Source of the DNA: Gp13-AA77 sp035946575 | GTDB taxonomy: Bacteria > Acidobacteriota > Terriglobia > UBA7540 | NCBI GenBank assembly: GCA_035946575.1 | Contig: DASYZG010000058.1 | Coordinates: 1 to 61,811 of the forward strand | Direction: 5' to 3' | Length of the DNA stretch: 61,811 bases | Shown here: piece by piece, positions 34,763 to 42,375 of the stretch | Layout of the letters: each line of letters opens with the position of its first letter | Numbering within the stretch: the stretch's first letter is position 1 | Translations under genes and position numbers: made by a program | The notes under the pieces: model-generated | What the model saw: only the letters and a program-made list of their open reading frames with translations | Database searches by the model: none | Told to the model about the DNA's origin: nothing

Positions 34763-35186
34763 GTTTCTGCGCATCTCCCGGCTGGTGCCCTTTGTCCCAC
34801 TCCTCCCGAATACCCTGAAGAACCGTTTCGGCTGGATGGACCTTGTACATGCCAATCAGACTGGTCTGGGCGCGAGGATACGTTCCAACAATGTTGACTG
34901 CCGACTTCCCACCTTCCACGGGCTCCACCGAGATTGTGCAGTCGTAGTCTTTCCTCCAGGTTGTCTTGGTGGCGCGCAGGAAGATCACTGCGGTGATCGT
35001 GTAGCGCTTCTCGTCCATCAGCGTGATTCGTCCGTTATGCTGAACGTATCGATATACCGCGTCGAAGGTCGTTTCGGGTGCAGAGTCGAAGGTCGTGTCC
35101 ACTTTCTTGTTCCGGGCCTCCAGCACGGCGGTCATCGTGATAAGTATCATGAGCGTGTGACAAGGTTTTCGAAGTCTGTGTTCCAT
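34758..35186 (-). CDS. Exported protein of unknown function
   Basis: The product has about 142 residues with a short hydrophobic N-terminus (HTLMILITMTAVLEA). A compact domain follows with alternating strands: TTFDAVYRYVQHNGRITLMD, then RYTITAVIFLRATK and GGKSAVNIVGTYPR. The pattern suggests a small periplasmic beta protein, possibly lipocalin- or DUF-like. GTG/ATG starts are adjacent, with GGAGG upstream. It overlaps the end of the decayed integrase on the other strand. Confidence 0.65.
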   Translation of the reverse strand: MEHRLRKPCHTLMILITMTAVLEARNKKVDTTFDSAPETTFDAVYRYVQHNGRITLMDEKRYTITAVIFLRATKTTWRKDYDCTISVEPVEGGKSAVNIVGTYPRAQTSLIGMYKVHPAETVLQGIREEWDKGHQPGDAQKH

Positions 35187-35291
35187 CACTCTCGTCCCTC
35201 CTCTCAGAGTCGGCTACGTTCACACCTATGCTCGCCAGCCAGTCCGTTGCATCGTTGAAAACATATTTCGCGAACCGCGCCAGCATACATC

Positions 35292-35480
35292 TCACCGGCA
35301 CCGAATGCAATTCTGATGCGGATCACTTCTTCTACGCGATCGACAAGATTGACGGCCTTGTCTCGCCGTCGCCGTGGGATAATTCGATAGCGTCGGGACG
35401 CGATACCAGTTGCGTCGGGATTTATCCAGCCAAGCTGAGCCCTTGCTGGCATAAGCTTCAATATGGACACCAAGTTTCAT
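35292..35480 (-). CDS. Possible small protein overlapping the 50-residue gene
   Basis: The ATG overlaps the stop of the preceding small gene as ATGA, which favours translation. The 62-residue frame starts MKLGVHIEAYASKGSAWLDK and becomes Arg/Ser-rich later, where it may have been frameshifted. No family is recognised. Confidence 0.3.
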   Translation of the reverse strand: MKLGVHIEAYASKGSAWLDKSRRNWYRVPTLSNYPTATARQGRQSCRSRRRSDPHQNCIRCR

Positions 35481-35629
35481 CTGGCTTTCTTTTGCCGCTT
35501 GACTTTCGCTCTCACTCGTTTCTTGGCCGCTCGCTCCATCTGTACGGCCTTCTGGTACGCTTCCTCAAACTCGTCCGCGAAGATGTGAACGCCGACCGAT
35601 TTGCCCTGCTTGTTCTTGATGACTAGCAT
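35477..35629 (-). CDS. 50-residue basic protein downstream of ASCH gene
   Basis: This short frame encodes MLVIKNKQGKSVGVHIFADE, then an acidic helix (FEEAYQKAVQ) and a strongly basic tail (AKKRVRAKVKRQKKAR). Codon structure and the clean beta-helix-tail layout suggest a real gene, probably binding nucleic acid. It begins 8 bases after the ASCH gene's stop. Short proteins of this shape are common in phages and islands. Confidence 0.6.
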   Translation of the reverse strand: MLVIKNKQGKSVGVHIFADEFEEAYQKAVQMERAAKKRVRAKVKRQKKAR

Positions 35630-35636
35630 TTCTTAT

Positions 35637-35933
35637 TCACGTTGCCCTTTCGGGCCGCTCCTCACTAACGCTCCAGTGCTTGATCTCGACGACTTCCCCA
35701 AGTGCAAGCTCGAAGTTGCCGGACTGCTCGTCGGTCCTGATCCCCTCCACGATGACGGTGACCTCCGGCGCTTTCGGGTGCATACCGTTGATCAGGCGCA
35801 GCAAGAAAGGAACCTGGACCCGCGAGAGACGGCGCACCCAATACGGCTTTATCTGCCGATTCTCGACGCGCTTTCTTCCGGCAGCGATTTCCTTCAGCCA
35901 TTCCCGTCTGATCGTGGTCGTGATCCTGTCCAT
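35637..35933 (-). CDS. ASCH-domain protein
   Basis: The 98-residue product has the ASCH (PUA-like) layout: ITTTIRREWLKEIAAGRKRV, then ENRQIKPYWVRRL with the conserved E/R-K-x-x-W region, LRLINGMHPKAPEVTVIVEG and a final strand ending VVEIKHW. ASCH proteins bind RNA or modified nucleotides and are frequent in phages. GAGGATCGG precedes the ATG. It is the gene nearest to the right attachment site and heads a run of small minus-strand genes. Confidence 0.8.
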   Translation of the reverse strand: MDRITTTIRREWLKEIAAGRKRVENRQIKPYWVRRLSRVQVPFLLRLINGMHPKAPEVTVIVEGIRTDEQSGNFELALGEVVEIKHWSVSEERPERAT

Positions 35934-36096
35934 CGAGCCGATCCTCAGGGCTGCGAACTCTTACTCGGGAGGCGTGCTCCTTGGTGTCCCGACTGGTGTC
36001 CCCTAACTGACTACTGCGGTGACCTGCCGCCTCGTTTCGTGATCGAGAACGCCTGCAAACTGTTGAGAATGCGCGGCAGCACACCAGCACTGAGAA

Positions 36097-36160
<64 letters not shown>

Positions 36161-36934
36161 CCGATCATTTCCTGCACCTCGCTGAGCTCTGCGGCGCTCT
36201 TGGTTTCAGCTGTCACGTGTGATTTGAAATCTGCGGCCCTGACGTGGCCTGACATGAAAAGCTATGCCCGGGCGCCAAATGACACCAGCTCGCCTCAGCG
36301 TGGACCCGGAAGTTGAGAGACAGAAAAAATCAGGGGCACCAGGTTTTTGAGTGTGGCTTGGGGATCGAGTCCCGCTGGTGCCCCAAAGGTTTGCGATGCG
36401 CTCTCGACTGTGCATCTCTTTTGCCAGATCCCACACCGGCTTCCGCCGCTCATCCCGGCAGCCTGCCACCCTGCAAGGCTACGCTGCCGCCATTAGTCGG
36501 ACAGGTTCGATCAAGAGTTGCCAGCCGACTTGCTAAGTCTAGGGGTCTAATGGTGTTATCAGGAACGAACTACGTCCTGAGCTTTCCGCCAGGCCATAGC
36601 AGAACCCTGCGCCTGGCCGCTAATGCTGCCCTATCGTCTTTTGGACTTTGGGGACTTCGAGTCGGCGACGACAATCACCGATCACGCGCCAGCCGCTCAG
36701 GAAGGTCGCAATGAGCGGCTACCGGTGTGCGGCTTTGGTGACGCCCCGCCAGACTTCTCGACGCCGCCGAACCGACTCGTCGTCCTGATAGCCGAGAATT
36801 TGCATATAAAAACATTACAAAATTTTGACAGGCGCTGGTTTCTCACAAAAAGGCTTCCCGTGATAAGCTCCGAACGCGCTTTTTCGCCGTTACGGGCGCA
36901 AGCAGAAACAGATAAAGATCAGGGAGGACACTGA
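36161..36934. other. Intergenic host region right of the element
   Basis: I see no supported gene in these 774 bases. The region holds the hairpin at 36333-36384 and AT-rich DNA at about 36,795-36,840 before the next gene, where its promoter should lie; TTGACA occurs at 36826-36831 but no good -10 is spaced from it. Confidence 0.5.
36324..36384 (-). terminator. Long stem-loop with T-run on the minus strand
   Basis: Perfect 10-bp arms GGGGCACCAG (36333-36342) and CTGGTGCCCC (36375-36384) enclose a 32-base loop with its own GGGA/TCCC hairpin. On the minus strand the stem is followed by TGATTTTTT, as in a Rho-independent terminator. On the plus strand the loop and 3' arm resemble a degenerate tRNA T arm plus acceptor end. 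Confidence 0.5.
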
Positions 36935-38566
36935 ATGAGAAAGGCAGCAGTGAGAGTTGGAGCGCCGCTGTTGATTGGCGCTGCGATGCTATGGGCAGCA
37001 GCTCCGGCGCCTGCGCAAGACGCGCAGAAGTCGGGGCCGCTCGTGTTTCAGCAGATAAAGCACGACGTATCCCTGCCGTTATGGGTCATGGCGCAGAAGC
37101 CGAAAGCCGGACACCCCGAGGTCAACATTCTAATCCCCGAAAACCGGGGCGCCGACGTGCTTGTCGCGCCCCCGTTGGTTCGCGATCCGGTTGGCAACGA
37201 TCCTGTCGCCGAGGGCCAACCTCTGTCCGCAACTCAGAATCTCCTAAACTTCGAGGGCATCTCGCAATCGCAGTCGATCTGCAACTGCGCTCCGCCCGAC
37301 ACCAACGGCGCAGTTGGCGCCACGCAGTTCGTACAGTACGTCAACACCGCCTATGAGGTTTACGACAAAACGACCGGCGCTTCCGTGCTGGGTCCGCTGG
37401 CCGGCAACAGCTTCTGGAGCGGTTTCGGGGGCCAGTGCCAGAACAACGATGACGGCGACCCGATCGTGATGTACGACAAGGCCGCCCAGCGCTGGGTATT
37501 CGCCCAGAACGTGTTCGTGACTCCCTATACCGTTTGCATCGCGGTATCGACCACGAGCGACGCCACGGGCAGCTACAATCGCTACTCCTACAGCCTCGGC
37601 AGCACCAACTTCCCGGATTACCCGAAGTGGGGAGTTTGGCCGGACGGTTACTACCAGTCGTTCAACAACTTCAAGAACGGCATCACTCTGTCGGGCTCCG
37701 AGGTCTGCGCCGCCGACCGTAATGACATGATCGCCGGCAACTCCGCTCCGAACTTCATCTGCTTCACCACTCCGACCGGGTCCACCACCAACATTCAGTC
37801 GAACGTGCTTCCGGCTGACCTGGATGGAAACACCGCCCCGCCGACGGGCGCGCCCAACTATTACGTGGGCATTGCCACATCGACCGCCAACCTGAACATC
37901 TACCAGTTCCACAGTGATTTCGTCACGCCCACCAACTCCACCTTCACCGGGCCGACGCTCATCACCACGGCGGGATTCAATGAGATATGCCCGACTACTA
38001 CGCGCAATGCGTGCATCGTACAACCCTCAGGGGGCGAGAAGCTGGAGGGTCTGAGCGACCGCCTGATGTATCGCCTCAGCTATCGGAACTTTGGCACCTA
38101 CGAATCTTTGCTGGTAACCCACACGGTGACGCCGAGTGCCGGATCGACAGCAGTTGGCGCCGCCCGCTGGTACGAGATTCGCAGCCCCGGTTCCAGCCCC
38201 ACCGTCTTTCAGCAGGCAACCACCCAGGCCGGCAACTTCAGCATCTGGATGGGGAGCATTGCTCAAGACAAGAACGGCGACATTGCCCTGGGCGTCAGCG
38301 GGTCTGGCACCACTCTCGATCCCAGCGTGCTCTTTTACGTGCACGCTTCCACCGACCCGCGCGGAAAAATGGAGTCTCCGCAGCTTGTGATTCATGGCAC
38401 CGGCGTTCAGCAGAGCACCAGCAACCGCTGGGGCGACTATTCCGATATGACCGTCGATCCTACGGATGACTGCACTTTCTGGTATACGACGGAGTACGAA
38501 AAGACGACGGGTAGCTTCAACTGGCACACACGCATCAACTCGTTCAAATTCCCCGGCTGCAGCTAG
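36935..38566 (+). CDS. Secreted protein of unknown function, probably beta-propeller
   Basis: The 543-residue product has a signal peptide (about 1-27, ending APAPAQ). Motifs such as NFEGISQSQSICNCAPPDTN, GAVGATQFVQYVN, DPIVMYDKAAQRWVFAQ and RWGDYSDMTVDPTDDCTFWY recur in a family of secreted bacterial proteins that look like seven-bladed propellers. Several Cys pairs suggest disulfides. The substrate is unknown. GGGAGG lies before the ATG, and a strong terminator follows, so it is a single-gene transcript. Confidence 0.8.
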   Translation: MRKAAVRVGAPLLIGAAMLWAAAPAPAQDAQKSGPLVFQQIKHDVSLPLWVMAQKPKAGHPEVNILIPENRGADVLVAPPLVRDPVGNDPVAEGQPLSATQNLLNFEGISQSQSICNCAPPDTNGAVGATQFVQYVNTAYEVYDKTTGASVLGPLAGNSFWSGFGGQCQNNDDGDPIVMYDKAAQRWVFAQNVFVTPYTVCIAVSTTSDATGSYNRYSYSLGSTNFPDYPKWGVWPDGYYQSFNNFKNGITLSGSEVCAADRNDMIAGNSAPNFICFTTPTGSTTNIQSNVLPADLDGNTAPPTGAPNYYVGIATSTANLNIYQFHSDFVTPTNSTFTGPTLITTAGFNEICPTTTRNACIVQPSGGEKLEGLSDRLMYRLSYRNFGTYESLLVTHTVTPSAGSTAVGAARWYEIRSPGSSPTVFQQATTQAGNFSIWMGSIAQDKNGDIALGVSGSGTTLDPSVLFYVHASTDPRGKMESPQLVIHGTGVQQSTSNRWGDYSDMTVDPTDDCTFWYTTEYEKTTGSFNWHTRINSFKFPGCS

Positions 38567-38606
38567 GCTCGATCCGCTGCGCTCGATTGAATTTCAAACG
38601 TGAAAT

Positions 38607-38646
38607 ACGGGCCGCCTCTCATCAAAGTGAGGGACGGCCCGTTTGT
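38607..38646 (+). terminator. Rho-independent terminator after the secreted-protein gene
   Basis: Perfect ACGGGCCG (38607-38614) and CGGCCCGT (38635-38642) arms enclose a further CCTCTCA/TGAGGG pairing and are followed by TTGTTT. It lies about 40 bases after the stop codon. Confidence 0.88.
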
Positions 38647-38828
38647 TTCTGGGGCCGGCGCCAGTGCCCCTCCCGCGACCTTGATTTCCACCCCTCGCCT
38701 GCTCGGTTGATCGTAATTTATTCAATCCATTAGCGAAATTATTTGCCACTTTTCTCAGTTTTCTCCATTGTCCCTTTTTGGGGGTGTACCCTTTAAGCTG
38801 TGACGGTTCGGCTGCAGGGGGCGAGAGA

Positions 38829-40382
38829 ATGAACAGGGCTCAAAAGGTCGCCGTATTTGACACCACCTTGCGGGACGGCGAGCAGGCGGCCGGAACGCGT
38901 CTTGGCAGTCGCGACAAGCTCGCGCTCGCGTTGCAGCTCGCGCGACTCAAAGTCGACGTGATCGAGGCGGGCTACCCCGCGTCGTCCCCCGAGGACTTCG
39001 GGGCAGTCAGGCAGATCGCGGAGGAGGTTGAAGGTCCGGCGATCTGCGGACTCTCGCGTGCCGTCCCGGAAGACATCGACGCCTGCGGCAAGGCGCTCGC
39101 CCGGGCGAAGCGGCCGCGGATTCATACCGGCATCGGCGTCTCCGACATTCACGTGATGGGCAAGTTCCGCGACGAGAAATACGGCCGCACGCTGGCCGAG
39201 AAGAAGGTGAAGATGGTGCGCATGGCCGTGGACGCGGTCAAGCGCGCCCGCGGTTATGCCGACGATGTGGAATTCTACGCCGAAGACTCCGGCCGCGCCG
39301 ATCCGGCGTATCTCTACGAAGTTCTCGAAGCGGCCATCGACGCCGGCGCCACCGTGGTGAATATTCCCGACACCACCGGCTACGCAGTGCCGGAACAGTA
39401 CGGCGCGTTGATCCGCGGCGTGGCCGTGAACGTCCCCAACATCCAGCGCACCACCATTAGCGTCCACTGCCACGACGACCTGGGAATGGCGGCGGCCAAC
39501 TCGCTCGCCGGCATCCGCAACGGCGCGCGCCAGGTGGAAGGCACCATCAACGGCGTCGGCGAGCGCGCCGGCAATGCCTCGCTCGAAGAGATCATCATGG
39601 CCCTGCGCACCCGCGCCGACTACTTCGGCCTGACGACGGGCATCGACACGAAGGAACTCTATCGCACCAGCCGGCTTGTCTCTGATCTGCTCGGCATCGT
39701 GGTTCCGCCCAACAAAGCCGTGGTCGGCGGCAACGCCTTCTCGCACAGCTCGGGTATCCACGTGGACGGATTTTTGAAAGCTCGCGAGACTTACGAGATC
39801 ATGCGCCCGGAAGACGTCGGCCTCGCCGAAAGCCACGTGGTGCTCACGGCGCGCACCGGGCGCGCCGGCTTGCGCGCGCGCCTGGAGAATCTGGGGCACA
39901 AGCTCTCGAAGGAGGATCTCAACGCCGTCTATCAGCGCTTTCTGGCGGTGGCCGACAAAAAGACGGAGGTCTTCGACGAGGACCTGATCGCCATCCTGCA
40001 CGACGAGCTGCATCCCGTGCCTGAAGTCTGGCAACTCGAATATCTGCAGGTCTCGAGCGGCACTGCGGCGATTCCGACCGCCACCATCCGCCTGCGTGTC
40101 CATGACGAAACGCGCCAGGGCGCCGCCATCGGCAACGGCCCGGTGGACGCCGTCTACAAGGCGATCACGGCGCTCGCGGGAGATTCGGCGTGCCTGGTGC
40201 GCTACGACATTCACGCCGTCACCGGCGGCACCGGCGCCATGGGCGAGGTCACGGTGCAGCTCGAAAAGGGCGATCGCCGCGTGGTGGGCCGGGGCGCGTC
40301 CACGGATGTGATCGAAGCCAGTGCGCGTGCGTATCTCGACGGGCTCAATCGGCTGGCGCATCTCGTGGCACAGCAGACGTAG
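38829..40382 (+). CDS. leuA: 2-isopropylmalate synthase
   Basis: LeuA condenses acetyl-CoA with 2-oxoisovalerate, the first step of leucine synthesis. The 517-residue product has VFDTTLRDGEQAAGTRLGSR (catalytic R-D-E), the metal site SVHCHDDLGMA, NGVGERAGNASLEE and HSSGIHVDGFLK. A C-terminal LeuA regulatory domain (about 385-510) gives leucine feedback. I chose ATG 38829, which has GGGGGCGAGAG upstream; the in-frame codons before it are not homologous to the family. Citramalate synthase is less likely given the motif set. No other leu genes are adjacent. Confidence 0.92.
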   Translation: MNRAQKVAVFDTTLRDGEQAAGTRLGSRDKLALALQLARLKVDVIEAGYPASSPEDFGAVRQIAEEVEGPAICGLSRAVPEDIDACGKALARAKRPRIHTGIGVSDIHVMGKFRDEKYGRTLAEKKVKMVRMAVDAVKRARGYADDVEFYAEDSGRADPAYLYEVLEAAIDAGATVVNIPDTTGYAVPEQYGALIRGVAVNVPNIQRTTISVHCHDDLGMAAANSLAGIRNGARQVEGTINGVGERAGNASLEEIIMALRTRADYFGLTTGIDTKELYRTSRLVSDLLGIVVPPNKAVVGGNAFSHSSGIHVDGFLKARETYEIMRPEDVGLAESHVVLTARTGRAGLRARLENLGHKLSKEDLNAVYQRFLAVADKKTEVFDEDLIAILHDELHPVPEVWQLEYLQVSSGTAAIPTATIRLRVHDETRQGAAIGNGPVDAVYKAITALAGDSACLVRYDIHAVTGGTGAMGEVTVQLEKGDRRVVGRGASTDVIEASARAYLDGLNRLAHLVAQQT

Positions 40383-40522
40383 CCGGGCTCCTGGCGCAGG
40401 CCTTCCCGCGAGACTCGTGGTTCCAACTGGATCACCACAACCTGAATTGGATGGATTGCTCGCGTTCGCGGAGAAGGTCCGTGGATCTGCGAGTGGATCT
40501 TCATCCTGAGTTCACTGCGGCC

Positions 40523-41965
40523 CTACGCCATTCTCGATTCAGCCTTGCGGTTCCCGGCGGCGATGCTCACCCCAATCGCCAGCGCGAAATTCAGGCAGAG
40601 CGCGACGAAGCCCGCGTTGAGTCCGAAAAGCGGATCGCGTTTGCTCAGCGACAAAAGCACGACCGTAAACACTCCGGCGACCATTCCGATAAACACGCCT
40701 CGCCGCGTGACGCGTTTCCAGAACAGCCCCAGCACCACGCCGGGAAAGAACTGCGTGACGCCCGCGTATCCCAGCAGCAAAAGAGAAACCAGCGTGGTCG
40801 AACTGTAGATTGCCAGGAACAGGGCGATCACGCTCAGCACCACAACCAGGATGCGCGCGAGTTTCGCCACCTGATCGTCGCTCATGCCGGGCGCGAAGAT
40901 CGGTCGATAGAAATTCTTGGCTAGCAGAGTGGCGGCCGTCAGCGTGAAGATCGCCGCGGGCACCATGGCGGTGAGCGCGCCGGCGCCTCCGATCACGCCC
41001 AGGAACCACGGCGGAAACGTCTTCCGGACAATCGCGAGCAGAGCCATATCGCCGTCCGCCAGACCGGGCAGGGCCACCACGGCTGCGAACCCGGCGAAAA
41101 AGATGAACGCGAGTGTGAGCGTGTAAAGGGGCATCACCACGGCATTGCGGCGAATGATGTCGCCGCTGCGCGCCGTGAACGTGGAGGCAAAGGAGTGCGG
41201 CCACATGTAGAAGCCGAGCGAGGTCAGAAGGACAGTCGAAATGTACCAGGGGTGTCCAAGGTTGTGCGTTGCCCCCGGCATGGTCAGATGTGCAGGATGC
41301 GCGTGCTCGAGCGCCGCGAACATCTTGCCGATGCCGCCGAAGTGGAAGTAAGGCACGCCGATGCCGATGGCAAGCGCAGCGAGCACCATCAGCGCGTCCT
41401 TGAGGACGCTCACCCAGGCGACGGCCCGCACGCCGCTGGCCAGCACGAACGCCGCCACCACTGCCACGGCGATCGCCATGGCCGGCCCGCGATGGATGCC
41501 GTCGAAGCTCGCGATCTCGACAATGATCCCGAGGCCGGTGATCTGCAGTTGGACGTACGGCACCAGGAAGGCCGCGCCCGTGAGGCATACGAAGGCCGCC
41601 AGATGCTTGCTGCCGTAGCGCTCGGCAAAGAAGTCGGATTCGGTCTGCAGCCCGTGACGGCGTCCCAGGTCCCAGATCGGCGGCAGAATGAAGAACGACA
41701 CCACGTAAGCGAGCGTGAGGTAGGCCATGATGTACAGCGCCGGACCGCCGCGCGAATACGCCCAGCCGCTGGCCCCGAGGAAGGAGAAGGTGGTGTAGAC
41801 CTCGCCTGCCATCAGCAGGTAAACCAGCAGCACGCCGAATCCGCGGCCGCCGACGGTCCACTGTTCGAGGTCGAGCTTGCGATGGGCGCCCGCAAGGAAT
41901 CCGAGAGAAGCTCCGACGCCAACGATGCCGAAGATAATCGCCAGCGCGACGCTGCTCGGGCTCAT
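40523..41965 (-). CDS. Sodium:solute symporter family transporter
   Basis: The 480-residue integral membrane protein has about 13 helices and SSS-family features: the LDLEQWTVGGRGFGVLLVYL start, GEVYTTFSFLGASGWAYSRG, TESDFFAERYGSKHLAAFV and a late GYAGVTQFFPGVVLGLFWKR. The closest known type is the monocarboxylate/MctP-like branch, which is encoded with a DUF3311 protein, as here. It probably imports organic acids with Na+. The start overlaps the DUF3311 gene by 4 bp. Confidence 0.92.
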   Translation of the reverse strand: MSPSSVALAIIFGIVGVGASLGFLAGAHRKLDLEQWTVGGRGFGVLLVYLLMAGEVYTTFSFLGASGWAYSRGGPALYIMAYLTLAYVVSFFILPPIWDLGRRHGLQTESDFFAERYGSKHLAAFVCLTGAAFLVPYVQLQITGLGIIVEIASFDGIHRGPAMAIAVAVVAAFVLASGVRAVAWVSVLKDALMVLAALAIGIGVPYFHFGGIGKMFAALEHAHPAHLTMPGATHNLGHPWYISTVLLTSLGFYMWPHSFASTFTARSGDIIRRNAVVMPLYTLTLAFIFFAGFAAVVALPGLADGDMALLAIVRKTFPPWFLGVIGGAGALTAMVPAAIFTLTAATLLAKNFYRPIFAPGMSDDQVAKLARILVVVLSVIALFLAIYSSTTLVSLLLLGYAGVTQFFPGVVLGLFWKRVTRRGVFIGMVAGVFTVVLLSLSKRDPLFGLNAGFVALCLNFALAIGVSIAAGNRKAESRMA

Positions 41966-42183
41966 CGGCGGCCACCGTCCCCCTTATTGCGCGCGGATTC
42001 GAGCCGGTACGCCGCCCACATGCACAGTGTGGTCATCACGATCCAGCCGATCAGCCAGAACATATTGAAAGGAATGCCGAGGACCCTGGGCTCCACGCGG
42101 TCCCAGAGAGAGATCGAGAAGCACATGCTGACGAAGGGAATCAGGGCCAGCAGGAGAGCCCCAATAGAAGGTCGCTTGATCAA
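41962..42183 (-). CDS. DUF3311 small membrane subunit of the symporter
   Basis: The 73-residue product has two transmembrane helices (LLLALIPFVSMCFSISLWDR and FNMFWLIGWIVMTTLCMWAA) and a basic tail. It is the usual upstream companion of MctP-type symporters and overlaps the symporter gene as ATGA. It likely stabilises or modulates the transporter. Confidence 0.88.
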   Translation of the reverse strand: MIKRPSIGALLLALIPFVSMCFSISLWDRVEPRVLGIPFNMFWLIGWIVMTTLCMWAAYRLESARNKGDGGRR

Positions 42184-42375
42184 CCGTTTGCTCCGCGGCC
42201 AGAAGAATAGTCTTGGGCAGCCGCAGGTGTCAATCCATGTGCCCCACCAGGTGCGAATTTCCGGGAACTACTGCTCCTCGTAAACGTATTGGTGTCTAGG
42301 ACGTCGTTCGCCTGGAGGCAGGCGAGTGTCCGGCCGGAGGCAGAGCCACGCGGGGCTTCCGGGCAGGAGGCGCAG

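Noticed and set aside
35035..35310. A 91-residue minus-strand frame (MLARFAKYVFNDATDWLASI...)
   Set aside because: The first third looks protein-like, but the rest is out of frame with the exported protein gene it overlaps. It could be a fragment but is not supported enough.
38793..40361. A 522-residue minus-strand frame opposite leuA
   Set aside because: It is His/Arg/Gly-rich antisense sequence; leuA on the plus strand has all catalytic motifs.
40539..41975. A 478-residue frame overlapping the sodium symporter in another frame
   Set aside because: It is Arg/His-rich with no hydrophobic segments; the symporter frame shows the expected helices.
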